Assembly: GCA_029204225.1 (NCBI GenBank)
Contig: CM055095.1
Span: forward strand, 77,509,488 to 77,573,487
From: Diphasiastrum complanatum
Taxonomy: Eukaryota > Streptophyta > Lycopodiopsida > Lycopodiales > Lycopodiaceae
Direction: 5' to 3'
Length of the DNA: 64,000 nt
Part shown: in pieces, positions 11,126 to 23,420 of the stretch
How positions within the stretch are numbered: the first letter of the stretch is position 1
Layout of the letters: each line of letters opens with the position of its first letter
The notes under the pieces: generated by a model
Database searches by the model: none
Told to the model about the DNA's origin: nothing
What the model saw: only the letters and a program-made list of their open reading frames with translations
Made by a program: the position numbers and the translations under genes

Positions 11126-11520
11126 TTTGATGCTATTATGTATAAGTGTGGATGAAAAGTAGAGTCTACTTTTAAAGATAGAGTTAAAATAAAAGTAGAC
11201 TTATTGTGTTCTTATACTGTGGGTCGGCGGATCGGTTTCTTATGTGATGAGGCGGTCGACGGGACACACATTCCGTTAGCAACAACACGGGTTAGGGTTG
11301 CCACAAGAAGTCCTATATGTACAATGTTATGTGTTTTGAAATACAGTTTTTGCTACGTGGAGCTTGGAGAGTGCTTACGGAGTGTTTTTTTGTCTATGCC
11401 TATTTGTGATCTTGTGTGACATGATTTTCAACTCTGCCTCCATAACAAATGCATAAACTCTTGATTTGACTATAAATAGCATAAGACTCTTAAAACACCT
11501 TTCCAATGTAAACCAGGGTT
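11126..11520 (+). other. probable 3' end/LTR remnant of the preceding copia copy
   Basis: This lies directly behind the RNase H end, where a polypurine tract and 3' LTR are expected. It holds a short palindrome (AAGTAGAGTCTACTTT, about 11157-11172) repeated in part at 11193-11201. No matching second LTR is present, so the boundaries are unknown. Confidence 0.3.
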
Positions 11521-11526
11521 TGATAT

Positions 11527-12990
11527 TTATTGGCTTAATGTACTGACTAGTAATGCTATGGCACGCCTAGTACATATCATGGCATATATTAATGAGCCAA
11601 TAACTAAATGATAAGTATATTTCTCCTTGTACACCACCACTTTTTGAGATTGTGAGCATTGTTCCTTGAAAAATCTCAAACCTGAATCCATTGGAGAATC
11701 TGTTGGTCTATAATTTGCCAAATTCCGAATATATCTTTGTTGATTGATGAAAATTTGTCTCTTGTCCCAATCTCTAAAAGTTTTATTCCAAAGTAGAAAT
11801 GAGTTTCTATAAATTTGTCATGTCAAACTCATTCGACAACATAGCTTTAGTACCATTCAATAAAGAAACACTATTACTGAAAAGTAAATTATCATCAACA
11901 TATAAAGTGATGACAATGAAAGATGATGCTACTACCTTGAAGTAAATATTAGAGTCAGTTGAACTAGGTATAAAACTATATTCAGTAAAAAATATGTTGT
12001 TGAAACCATGCTTGTTGTGACTGCTTCAGCCCATAGAGAGCTTTTATGAAGTTTGCATACTTGATATTCTTTGCCTTCAAGTTCATAGCCTTTTGGTTGA
12101 GACATGCCTTTAATAATACCATTTAGATTTGTTGTTTGAACATCTGTTTTATGAACCTCAGATTTGCTGCAATTGCAAATGCTCAAAAAAAGTCTAATGG
12201 TAGTAAGCTTGACTACAAGACTAAAAGTTTGCATGAAGTCGATGTTAAGAATATGAGAAAAACCCTCGGCCACCAATCGAGCTTCTGATTTGAACTTAAA
12301 GACGTATATGACTATCCTTCCAAAAAAAAATATCAATGAATGTAAAAAAACATATGGCTCCCCCCATTGAAGGAGTCTGCATAAGCCCACATATCATTGT
12401 GTATAAGATCTAAAAGACTTTTAGACTTGTGACCAAAATCAGATTTAAAAGAAGTCTCGACATGTTTGCCAATAATACAACTTTGTGGCTTCCATTTTAA
12501 TGTCATAATTTAGATCCTAAACCATGTTATTTGACATATTTTAAACGCTATTGAAATCTAAATGACCAAGTCTATTATGCCATAACATGTTCTTACTCAT
12601 TGAAGCAATAGTTAAGAGAGCTTGAGTAGTTGATGAATACCAATGACTCAATTTATAAAAATAATCGTGTCTTTTTTCAATTTCAAGTAGTCTTCTACTT
12701 TTATCAAACATAGAACAACAATCTTCATTGAATCCAACCTTGTTTCTCAAATCTATTATTCTGCTATGAATACAATGTGTGTTTCTATCATCCAAATGAA
12801 CATGTCTTTGAGTGTTGAAAGAGTTGTACTCTTGAAACCAATCTACATGGTTTGTCATGTGTTGGATATCCCTCGAGTCCAAGTACCAAGATGATGATTC
12901 ATCGTCTTGTTTGTCTTCAATATTTGCCAATACTCTGTGTTCAAATTGGTCAACATAATCTTGCCAAAGTAAACATAGAAGGTAATGCCT
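11527..12990 (-). pseudogene. Ty1/copia fragment with integrase and RT parts deleted
   Basis: Read downward from 12930. The protease site region has WYLDSRDIQHMT, where the usual DSG is DSR. A gag-pre-integrase block follows (MLWHNRLGHLDFNSV, 12541-12585), then a short integrase start (about 12430-12360). Next is an abrupt join to RT (ARLVAEGFSHILNIDFMQTF, KTDVQTTNLNGII at 12300-12130). The end of RT is at 11721-11527 (SPMDSG, IGSLIYAMICTR). Most of integrase, the RT active site and RNase H are missing, and several stops occur. It faces the copia piece at 10.5-11.1 kb tail to tail. Confidence 0.8.
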
Positions 12991-13058
12991 TCAAATATAA
13001 GAGTATGTGTGCACAAGTTTCTTGGCCACATTGCTAAGTACTTTAATGCAACAACTCA

Positions 13059-13212
13059 TTAGATGCACATGTATATGCAAGTCAAAAATAGCAAAAAACT
13101 CATATCTCTTTCTCTTCGCATGCATGTACACATTTTAGATGCACCTCAATATGCAAATCATAAATAGCAAAAAATTCATGTCCCTCTTTTTTTCTGGCAT
13201 GCATGACCAACG
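13059..13212. repeat. tandem duplication of about 77 bp
   Basis: The segment starting AGATGCAC at 13059 is repeated from about 13136. Shared words are ATATGCAA, AAAAATAGCAAAAAA and GCATGCATG. The copies differ by small changes and a short insertion. Confidence 0.75.
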
Positions 13213-13249
13213 TCAATCTCCATGACACACCAACATCATCACCAACAAC

Positions 13250-15080
13250 TATCATTAACTTCGTGGTGCTCAGGATACACTTGCCATGCTCATTCCTTTT
13301 GTGTGATGCTTTTATTCTAAAAGTTCTCCTTAATACTTTAGTCATGCTTCTTGTACTGGTGATGTTACCGTCATTTCTTCTGCTGAGGAAACTCGACAAG
13401 GGAATCCCTTAGGTGGTCCTCTCTTTGCTTTGGCACATTTTTGTGCATTGCCTGCTACTTCTATAGCTCTTTTCTCCTATTTTCTTCCCTCTATTGCAGA
13501 TGATACACATCTTGTGGGACCTACTAGTGAGGTCATCCCTGCTTTTTTGCATTTCTCAACTCAATTTTTTTCTATTGGGCTTACACTGAACAGGTCTAAG
13601 TGCGTTGCTTGGTGTCCAAAACGCATTCCAGCAGATATCTCCTTACCTGCAGGTTTCATTACTCCTTAGCTTGGCATTAAGGCATTGGGTATCCTCATCG
13701 CTTCTTCTGGGTATGTCACTTCATTTATGCGGGAAGCTCTAGATGGATTTGCTTGTCATTCTGATATGTTGCCAAAGCTTGGAAATTCTCAAGCTGCATT
13801 CGAAATTCTCACTCGGTATTTTGCTCAACGTCATGGCTATCTTCTATGTTGTGTTTCTCCTTCACCTAACATAATATCATCACGCCAAGATTTTGTTGAT
13901 ACTTTACTGGGCATATTTGGTCGTCTTTTGGGGCCAGGAACCTTTGACACTTGTGAAGCTCAGTTTTCTAAGCAGCAAATTTCTTTCTACCTCCCTGCCT
14001 CCCCAAGTGGTGTTGGCTTGCATTGCATCAGCTGCTTTTCTCGAAAGTTGGGCTCTTGTCGCCACTAGTTTCTAGGTTTCAGCAGGGTAATCAACCTCTT
14101 TTTCTTGATTCAGTGGCTCATGGAGACTGCAATTTTGCTTTTCAACACACTCTTCGCATTGTTCGAGGTTTACTTCCACCGCTTGTATAGCCTTTTATAC
14201 CTCCCTTTGAATCTTTGGTGGCAAATCAGCGACTAGTTTTTCAAAAGACTATCATGGAGCATCTTCACTCTTATTCCTTCAGTCAACTTATCAATGATTC
14301 ACCTTCTGATGCAGTCTTCTTTCATGTGTTGGTCCAGGTGCAGGGGCTTGGTTGGTTGCACATCTAGTTCTTCCACTCTTGCGACTCAACAATGACTTGT
14401 TTATAACTGCCCTTCAAACCAGAGTGGGACTTCCACATCCAATGTTAATTGGTCTCTCTAAGTGTTCATGTGAGCATGTGTTGGACTCCTTGGGTACTCA
14501 TCTTATGCAATGCACCTCAAGTGGAGAACATATTGTTTTACATGATTCCATTCGTGATATTCTTGCTACTATTGCTCATGATAGTGGTTTTCATGTTGTT
14601 CGAGAACAGACACATTTTACTAGGGCCTTCTTTGCAATCTTCTCAACGTCAAGTTGACCTTGTTCTCTTGCGTGAGGAAATTCGCACTCTAGGAGATGCT
14701 GTTATTGTTGATCCCTCTCGTCAGGACCTCGTTCATCGTTCTTCCACCACGCAAGGGGCCGCTGCATCCCATGCAGCTCAAGAAAAGGACCAAGATTATA
14801 ATGATCGTGCACCTGGTGAAGATTTCATCCCCTTTGCCTTGAAAACATATGGATATCTTCAGAAGAAATTTAATGATTTTTTGTCTTTATGTGCGGAGCT
14901 TGTGGTGAAACGCCAGGGACAAAGCATTATCCGTCATTGTTTCTTTCTACCATCAATGTATTTCTATTGCATTACAATGTTCACAAGCGCTTTCAATTCT
15001 TCGACAAGCTCAATTTGCAGGAGCGACTGCTTCAAAACTTCCTGCAATATCTATAAGTGGCACTATTTTGGTTAGTGATT
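13250..15080 (+). pseudogene. non-LTR retroelement: RT plus C-terminal zinc finger and endonuclease-like domain
   Basis: The reading starts inside reverse transcriptase: about 13370-13440 gives RQGNPLGGPLFALAHF (finger/palm motif) and about 13485-13515 SIADDTHLVGP, with the catalytic ADD. The thumb-like region continues to about 14070. After a frame break, 14450-14600 reads CSCEHVLDSLGTHLMQC followed by HDSIRDIL, a CCHC-type knuckle with a following HD. After another frame change, 14650-14710 gives VDLVLLREEI..LGDAVIVDP, the D-x(n)-D core expected of a PD-(D/E)XK-like nuclease, and then FIPFALKTYG. This RT, CCHC, restriction-like endonuclease order is that of early-branching non-LTR elements (R2/CRE/NeSL type), not of ordinary plant L1, which has an N-terminal APE nuclease. 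The N-terminal third is missing, and at least three frame breaks and several stops make it dead. Confidence 0.65.
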
Positions 15081-16034
15081 TACATCAAACAATTGATTTT
15101 GAGTAATTAACTTACTATTTTGAGTTTTATTAAGCTTTTGATTAGCTTCATTCATTTTTGTCGTTCAGTGGTATCATTTTATATATTTTGATCTTCTTGT
15201 ATGTTCATGGGTATTCCCATCATTTAATAATAAAAGCAGGGATAATTATTAAATAAAAATTAACTAAACTCATTCACAGAACAATTTCATATGTCTTTTC
15301 TTGTTGTCATATCTCTACCCATGCCCCGACTTTAAATCATAGTTTAGTATTTCCAACCGACTCAAATCGGACCAATTTGTCCGATTCAAATTGATTCAAA
15401 CTTGTTTTTTTTTTTTCTCTTTTTGGGGTCTTTTTAATAAAAACAAGTCCTGAATGCTATTTTCAACACTATATATAACAACTAGTACTTATTGTGTTCA
15501 TGACACATCCATTGATCTATCTACATGTTTGTGCATTGAAAACTTGAGAATCAAGACTAGTAGTCTAATTACCTCTGGTAGCATTAAACAAATTTGAGAT
15601 GTGAACAAAAACTTATGCAATTGAACAAACATGAATGATAATGGTAGAGATATATATATTTGTGAAATTAGAATATATCCAATTTCACAAATTTACATAG
15701 ATAAGTCATTAATGTCATAAGGTAAAGCTTAGAAACAATATACGAGCAACTCAAAAAGTCAAAGGATCTAAGTCAAAACAATTATATAAAATTCAATAAA
15801 CAAAAAATCTTAGCCAAACAACATTGCTTATGTCTCACTAGTACCCAAGCATAAGTTGCTAACTAGTTTTCGAAAGAATTCGAATTCTCTTGGCTAGAGC
15901 CAATGTTGACTAAGAAGCAAAAGACAACCAATAAAAAGAGGGAAAAAATAATAATAATTCAAATAAAATGAAATTTAAATTTATAAATCTAATAAATAGT
16001 AGAAAAATCATACTAGTAAGTAGTGACTACATAG

Positions 16035-16086
<52 letters not shown>

Positions 16087-17554
16087 ATGCCAAAGTCCAA
16101 CGTCATGAATCACCAATGGACTAAAAGTGATAAAACTTCAAACAATAATCACAATACTCAAAATTCATATCACTGTAAATAATGAAACTAGTAATCAACG
16201 ACGAATAGGGCTTTTTGCTGCGATTCAAATAGGCTTCGAACGATTCGTTTGTTTTGAACGACTAATTGAAAACCATTGTTTGTGAAAACTATGTCATAGT
16301 TCAATCCTTGAGATGAGAAAAGAAAATGCTAACCACTAGAAAAAAGTTAGTATCAATTAGGATTTGAAAATAATTACCTTGCATCCAATCTTAAACACAC
16401 TTTTTCATTCAAGACATTTGTTGCAATGCTTTTGTGGTATACTACAATGTTGTTTAAAATGTGTTTTTGCATAGCATCTTCAATACATGCAAACACACAT
16501 TAGTTTCTGTTTTCAATAATCCTTCATACCAACACTAAAAGACGGGATTACATGCATCACACTTGCAGCTGATAGGGCTCCAAGCCTACTAAAACTCAAG
16601 CCCTCATGTTAACAATTGGTTCTACATTACTATGTTTCATTCGATACTCTGGCTTGGACTCTATTGTCCCTTCATTTCAATGATCAGCAATTATGATTGA
16701 TGTTTGACCAATTTACTGAACACGTACATGCAATGGTATTTGGATCATTGAACCCTAATTTGTGGACCTCCAGAAGTTGTAAGTCGAACTCAATATTCAG
16801 ATATATGATTGAGAGCTTAGTCTTCACTAGACTGAAGTTAGCTAGATTTCCATTCAGCAATATTGTATGGTTCTTCATGTGAGGTGTGCATTTGCAGTTC
16901 TTTCAAGTGTTATTGTGTTACCTATCAGTACTCATGTTTGTTCAGCTTCTAAGCGATTTAAGATCTGAGGTGATGCTAAGTACATTTCTCATTTTTTAAC
17001 ATAGAAACAAGAAACCTTTGGGAACAAAAAGGATCCCAACAAAAAAACTAAAAATCATGCGGATAGTGAATCAGGAGGGTGCAACAAGGTATAATCTAGT
17101 CATAGGTAGTCAAATGATCCTCAACTGGCAAATCAGCTTTAGCTTACCAACAAGATGATGCGCAATAATCACTTTATCTTGCTCATTGAAAGGATGCAAG
17201 CTAATACTCAAAACCAATACCAATGTTGTCCTTTACATCAGCTCAACTTACACCACATGATTCTCATAACAAGAAATGCTATGAGTATTCCAACTTTATA
17301 TCAAGAAATGGGTTCTTCTGCACCATATAAACCTGAAAACTCATTTTTTGGCAAGCTATACTTCAACCTGCTGGTCTACATGGTGTAGCCTTTTTACATG
17401 GGGATGAGATGCTTATAGGCACCAACTGAAACCTCTCATTTGGGATAATATAACCAGTGTCAAGTTTGAAGACTTGTAACAAGCAGTTGTTAGACCTTGC
17501 AACAACACAGTCAAAAATAATTATCTGCCTAGCTGTGTGAAGAAGGTTGTTTTC
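15081..17554. other. gene-free region between the retroelement and the 3' end of RPB5
   Basis: AT-rich, with no recognisable protein on either strand. It presumably includes the RPB5 3' UTR just below 17555. It holds one CT microsatellite (16036-16085) and nothing else I can name. Confidence 0.5.
16036..16085. repeat. (CT)25 microsatellite
   Basis: Uninterrupted CT run of 50 bases. Confidence 0.97.
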
Positions 17555-20500
17555 TTATACCACGAATCGGTAAGTGACATATCTCCCAGCTGTCTCACTA
17601 GGCCTGATGATCTTCACAACTTGCCCACGCCTCAGGCCATAGTACCTTGATACTGGATCATTTTCCTGCATGCGTGGAAGCTGGCCAAGTCGACCACCAC
17701 ACAAAGTATTTTAGTTTTAAAAAATAAATTTTGAAGAATACATGCACAGCAATCTAAAAATGCCTCTAGAACATGTTATAGACATAATCGGGTTAGTAAC
17801 GAGTGACATCACCTGAGTCTCTTTCACAGTATAGCGCTCCAGCAGAGTTTTCTTCTCTTCAGCACTGAGGACTTGATGCTCAGGAACCAGTACATGCTCT
17901 TTGATGTTCACCAATAACTCTGCTTCCTGAAAGAGCCACCACAAAAAAGCATAATATGTTGCCTCATTATCTTAGCCAGCTCATCATATACATGTGCACA
18001 AACACACACACTCTGAATACGCACGTACCTTTCAATGGCATCCTGGTGTGAACTGCCCAAATGAGTTTGGTGTATCCTTATCCGTGAGGTGTAGTTATAA
18101 TTGCACAGCTAATTTTAATCAGGTATGACAGAAAAATTGACTTCTTTATGGAAAATTTACGTGTTTTTAGTTTTGTACCCGTTACTTTCAAACGGGAATA
18201 TAGGAGCACCATGCATTGTTATGGGGACATTCTAGCATCCGATTAGTAACGAGCCATGGATATAATGACTTCAATATGAGAGCTATTTAGTGTCGTGACA
18301 GAAATTGTAAAAAATTGTCATAAAAAGCTAGTTTTCAAAGAAATTGTTGTTCGGAAGCAATAATGGTTTCTGGTCAGATTTTTTGTTGCGGGTAGTATTT
18401 CAGGTCTGAAATTTTCTCCACATTAGGCAAAAGTCCATAAAATCATCATTTTGTTTAGTTCTTTTTTTGGACAGTCTCTATCAATCTTATAATGGCCTGC
18501 CTAGCAGTAATATGGGCCCCATCAGACTTTTGTAGGGCAACCATAGCGTTCATTTGGAGACAAACACACTTTATTAAAACGTTTTTACAATTGTTTTGCA
18601 GAAAACTTCGATTTTTGGAGAAGAACCTGTCACTGGCAAGCTGGCTTGATTTTGTCCTCTCTAACATCATTTAAATACCCATTGTCCCTGTGCATGTGAC
18701 ATTTATACTTAATTTTCATAAATCTGAGAGTTTTCAATTATGACATCTATAATTGATTTTCCCTCTCTTCAGTGATGAGAGAAAGTGTGGATGCATGTAA
18801 CTATTCTCAATCCCAAAACGACCTAATTTAGCTTTTGTGTGGGCCACCTGAGCCATTGTCAAGGAACTGTTATGACAATTTACTATGTGTATAACTAAAA
18901 GTTCCCAATGTGAGCTTCTAAAACACTAATAGGTTGATGTCTACCTATGATATGGTTCCTACTAGTTTTAAACACCCCATGTGCTCTCCATAGAGTCATT
19001 ATGCATGGAAATCTAACCTATATTGAGCAAATGGTGACAAGAGCACTAGTCTTTTTTAAGGAAAACTTTGCTAAAAGATAGTAAATAGTCAATTTTGCTA
19101 ATTTGGGCACGGTTTTGCTAATGTTATATTACAGTTTTTGATAGTTAGTGGATTTTGTAACATAAATTTGCTCTATATAGGACGATGCATTGTGTGAAAC
19201 TGTCAATGTATCAGACCTACAAAAGAGGAAGCAAACAATCACATGTTAGTACATTCCATTGGTAGCAACAATTTCACAACATTCAATGGCTTACAACAAC
19301 CCTAAACCCAACATCGAAAAAAAAACTGCCATTGTTTTGCATCGACAACAGGTTCAAGCTGCAAATAGTGTCCTGGACCTTGAACTCACCAAAACAAGCA
19401 GCCTAGGCATTCTTATGGGAATGAAGAAACACAATACAGCTTCAGACTGCAACTCAATCGCATGCTTACAAAACCCCTAAACCCTAAACCCTAAAAAACA
19501 CGTGATTTGGGCATGCCAAAAAACTAATAGCACAAGCATGTTTGTGGGCATGAAGAAACACAGTTTAGCCTCAATCTGCACCTCAATCGGATGACTACAT
19601 GACAATATACAAAAAGAGCCAAAAACACATGGAAAAATGGCATGAGATTTACATCTTTTGCTACAAGCAATAACGGGGAAAACTAACACCATAAGCATGT
19701 TTGTGGGGTTCAATATAGATGAATTGAAACTAAAAACCATTTCATTACGTTGCCTACAGCTCATTCCATGAGCTGCCAAGATGTGAAGCCACTTACCTAG
19801 AACCATTTTGGAGAGAAAAGCCACTGCCTCGTCGCTGCCACCGTGCTGATCACACACTGAACAATGCTCCAAGATGGCTACAATCTACCATCACCATCTT
19901 TCTCTATCTCACTCCCAAGAAAGCAAATTTTTTATGTGGGCCACGGGGTGCCTGCTCACGGGCCACAAAAAAAAACTTGTAATGTTTTCCGCCGACCCGG
20001 GACCGCGTTTCTGGTCCCGGAATGCCAATGTTCCGGATCGCACGATCCGGAACATGATTGCAGGCCGCTCCAACAAAGATCTTAGGTTATCTTCTTTTGT
20101 GAGAAGCTCTAAGATTGATTTTGTTGATAACTAGCTTGTTGCCAAAGGTCCTAGGTGGTGCCAATGCTCTGCCTATAGCTTACATGCTTAAAGAATTTTT
20201 TCTTAGTGTACTTTTCTCTGTGTTCCCAACTTGATGAATTGCAATATTCATGAAATTTAAATCATGTACCTTATCAACAAAATTTGTATTCTTCACATCT
20301 TTTCAACATATGCTACAACAAAGAATATTCAAAAAGTTCAAATTTTTGTTTGGGCTTAATAAGAGCCTAAGAAAAAGGCCTACATAACAAAGCGTTTCAT
20401 TTAAGCCATTGAAGTTCCTCCCTTTTTCAAAGTGTACGTGTGCAAAACATTACAAGAACACCCAATAACTAAGGTAATGAAATTTATTGCCAATAATAGC

Positions 20501-22083
20501 AAATGCTCTCATTTTGATTGACTAACTAGATGTTGAAAACATCATAATTCTTGCTCTGCATATAGAAGCATTATGCACAGTGAACATTGACAAGAGTTGG
20601 ATTAGAAAGACAAACCTGGAAAACTTCAAGGTGGTACTTTGAAGACATTTCTGAGAGACATTGCTTTGCAAAAGGAGTTAGATTTTGTTGAACGACCAAG
20701 ATAGCACGATGCACATTCTCAGATTTCATACGCTCAGCATAAGTCTTTATAGTTTTTACTCCCACCTTGGCTTCTTCAGGAAAAAATACAAAAATCTGTT
20801 TGACATCAAAACAAAAGAGGGTCAACTCATTGAACATTTTGCTATTTAGGGCGACCCTTGTACATTTAGCTATGTAACAAGTATCCATACACGTAGAAGA
20901 TGTTCTAGCATATCTTTAAGTCCTGTTGGGAATTTTACTACCGAGTCATGCAAGGTACTATGTTCTTTACACATATGGAATGAACAATTATTGAAGCAAG
21001 CTTAATCCAATGTGACAAAACTTAATCCTCATGAGCTTTGATATCCTCTGTTGGTAGCACTCCTTCCTCAACACTAGATTTTCAACATGCAAGCTTTGGC
21101 TTTGATATCATCGACAAACCATGACAAGCAGTCACAAGCCTGATTTGCGAGCCTCCTAAACAGGTTCCACAAGCTGTAAATGGAAAAAAAAAAAAAAAGG
21201 GTTTCTTTTCATTCTAACGTTCTGGAACGATCTGTTCCGGAATGTTGAGATCAACGTTCCGCTGCAACTTGGGACCATAGTTGCACACCTACATCCCTCA
21301 AAGTACACTCTTGTCATCTTGCACTGAAACAATATAGATTCCTGATGCAATATGGTCAAAATAAGGATAATTGTAAGGAAATGTTTCCCTTTCTATTAGA
21401 ATGCCTACTCAGATTATAAAAGAAAAGTTAGAAAAATTGTTTGACAGTAACATCAAAATCTATGCCGAAACTAGCACACTACGTTATTGAGCTTTTGTTG
21501 AACCTTCTAAAAGCTTTTCAATCTGTTTCCCCACAAAAACAAGAAATGAATCGTCTAGCTTCACACACTGGCTACTAGATCATAAATCCTAAACCCTAAC
21601 CTCTACACCATAAGCTTTACATGCTGTAGCCAAGCTCTAAACCCTAAACTTTCCACGCCAGCTACCAAGACTAAGCTCCTAAACATCAAACCATAATCTC
21701 AGCTCTGCAAAGCTTCTTCTTGCGAATTAGAATATCTTCAAAATCGTCTGATTGCAAAACTGTCGCTATATCCTTCCAAAATCAGCACACGTCTTTTGAA
21801 TTCAAAGTAAGGCTGCACATCAAGATATGTGAGAACAGATGAACTGTTACGTGTCATGAAGCAGGACGAGCGAGAGAATACCCGTTCTGAGGAGTCGGAA
21901 CGCTTGTATCTGCTTATAACAAGGTCTTCACGCTTTGGCTCATCCCCGAACTTCTCCCGGAACTGCTCCTTGCTAAGCGATAGCTCGTGGTCCACCACCA
22001 AATAGTCGCGATCCCGAAGCATCTGCATCACCGTTTTACGTATCCTATATAGCCGATTGCTCTGCTCGTCCAGCTGATGGCTC

Positions 22084-22088
<5 letters not shown>
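17555..22088 (-). CDS. RPB5: DNA-directed RNA polymerase subunit RPB5 (shared by Pol I, II, III), four exons
   Basis: Exons on the minus strand are 22088-21882, 20795-20616, 17926-17813 and 17680-17555. All junctions are GT-AG and phase 0, giving 208 residues, close to the 205-210 usual for plants. Exon 1 is the N-terminal jaw domain ([18 protein letters not shown], then [14 protein letters not shown]). Exon 2 begins [15 protein letters not shown] and contains [17 protein letters not shown]. Exon 3 begins with [20 protein letters not shown] and ends with [11 protein letters not shown]. Exon 4 ends with [18 protein letters not shown] and YRFVV. In the family, this C-terminal assembly domain binds the largest subunit and the N-terminal jaw contacts downstream DNA. 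No catalytic role is known. The lack of an N-terminal extension favours the general RPB5 over a Pol V-type paralogue. Introns are 1086, 2689 and 132 bp. The ATG at 22088 is chosen because it starts the family alignment and has purine at -3 and G at +4. A GA tract abuts it. No damage is visible, so the gene is likely functional. Confidence 0.95.
19400..19720. repeat. diverged tandem repeat inside RPB5 intron 2
   Basis: The word ATGAAGAAACACA with flanking sequence occurs at 19421 and again at 19550 (period 129). A partial third copy of GCATGTTTGTGGG is at 19695. The copies share GCAACTCAATCGCATG-like and GCACCTCAATCGGATG-like ends. Confidence 0.65.
19475..19495. repeat. three plant telomere-type units inside RPB5 intron 2
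   Basis: Three exact CCCTAAA units in a row. They sit between two copies of the 129-bp repeat. They may be an interstitial telomeric remnant or a telo-box type element. Confidence 0.85.
21591..21647. promoter_or_regulatory. pair of telo-box motifs in RPB5 intron 1
   Basis: AAACCCTAA occurs at 21591-21599 and 21639-21647. In plants this element is common near the start of genes for translation and growth functions, such as ribosomal proteins. Here it lies a few hundred bases inside intron 1, so a role in RPB5 expression is possible but inferred. Confidence 0.45.

Positions 22089-22124
<36 letters not shown>
22089..22124 (-). repeat. (GA)18 tract directly against the RPB5 start codon
   Basis: On the sense strand, 18 GA units end at the base before ATG. 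It must be the last part of the 5' UTR or the promoter edge. GA repeats bind BPC/GAGA-type factors in plants; that role here is inference. Confidence 0.85.
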
Positions 22125-22127
<3 letters not shown>

Positions 22128-22530
22128 GATCTAAATGATAATATTAGGGTTTGTGTATAAGGTCAAGTTTGGCGTGACAATTTGAATTTTGATCGTATTT
22201 GGCAACAAGTCTATTTTACTTCTTCTAAGACTCATAAGAAAAGCATGCATGCTTTTGGTATGCAAATATCTCACACAAACATCATCTCCTTTTCCAAGCA
22301 AGGACACATCTACCAAGTGATTTAAATACCCTAGCATGTCATGGATTTGACTTACACAGTGTAGGAGAGATGAATCTTAATTGATTTACACCAAGTAGAT
22401 CATGACCCTTGATGTTTACGTGAATTCAATAGAGAGGACATTAGTATCTTAATTACGTTTTGCGAGCACAGTAGCATGTTGATTGTAGTCACACAGTCTT
22501 CCATATATGAACAAAATTGCATTAGCACGG

Positions 22531-22752
22531 CCACGTGGCAAATTCCAAGCTTGCATGACTTGCCATGAGACAGGCCTACATGGCTTGCCACGTGGCAGTT
22601 TGCGACAGGCTTGGTAGATAGCAGGCCTATGACATGTTTATGTGGCCTGCTACACACAAGCCTATGGTAGTCCTATGTGGCTTTCCCCGTGGCAAGTCCC
22701 AAACCTACATGGTTTTACACGTGGCAAGCCTATGTGGTTTGCCATGTGGCAA

Positions 22753-22834
<82 letters not shown>

Positions 22835-23105
22835 AGGTCCACTCAAGCCTACATGGTAGAGCCTGGTTGATTCGCCACGCAAGCCTATGGTATTGCCTAC
22901 GTTGTTTGCCACGTGGCAACCCCAAGTCTACATAATTTGTCATGTGTTCGATCTACATGGCTTGCCATGTGGCAGCCTACGACAAGCTTGGCAGATAGCA
23001 GGCCTATGACATGCATATGTGGCATGCTACAAAAGCCTATGGTAGGCCTATGTGGCTTGCCATTGGCAAACCCCAAGTATGCATGGTTTGCCATGTGGCA
23101 GGCCT
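22531..23105. promoter_or_regulatory. array of CACGTG (G-box) palindromes upstream of RPB5
   Basis: The word CACGTGGCA occurs exactly four times, within ten-base sites at 22531-22540, 22588-22597, 22717-22726 and 22909-22918. Decayed versions (CCATGTGGCA, CCCGTGGCA) lie at about 22686, 22742, 22971 and 23092. Words such as GCAGGCCTATGACATG (22621 and 22998, 377 bp apart) show that a larger unit was duplicated. CACGTG is the core site of plant bZIP and bHLH factors. The array starts about 440 bp upstream of the RPB5 ATG. It may be a satellite-like repeat that happens to carry the motif. Confidence 0.55.
22756..22832. repeat. (CT)38 microsatellite within the G-box array
   Basis: Uninterrupted CT run of about 77 bases between two copies of the CACGTGGCA-bearing unit. 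Confidence 0.97.
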
Positions 23106-23149
23106 ACATGAGGCGATGTCCGGCCACATTCGATCTCTAATTTGTGGGA

Positions 23150-23420
23150 GAGAATTTTCTTAAGGGGGTTCTTTATTTTTTTTGCACCTTCTCCCCTCTC
23201 CTCGAAAAAATAAAGAGGCCCCATCCCATCCCCGAGCCCCAAAAAAAGCTTCTTTTCTTTCTTTTTTTTTTTGGGGGGGGGGGGAGTGGGGAGGAAGGGG
23301 AGGACCCCACACACATTTTTTTTTTAGGGTAGGGGAAAGGGCTACATTCCTCCACCCCTGTTTCCCTCCATTTTTGGGGGGGAGGGATGTGGGCCTCCCC
23401 ATTTACATTTTTCACTCTCT
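23150..23420. repeat. homopurine/homopyrimidine low-complexity block
   Basis: Runs of G (13 at 23272-23284), T and A alternate with CCCC and GGGG clusters. Open frames through it are artefacts of composition. No gene is present from 23110 to 24540. Confidence 0.8.

Noticed and set aside
20571-22088. RPB5 exons as separate small genes
   Set aside because: All four blocks join in phase 0 with GT-AG borders into one family-length protein.
22531-23105. CRISPR-like regular repeat array
   Set aside because: Spacing is irregular, the genome is eukaryotic, and the copies belong to a larger duplicated unit.
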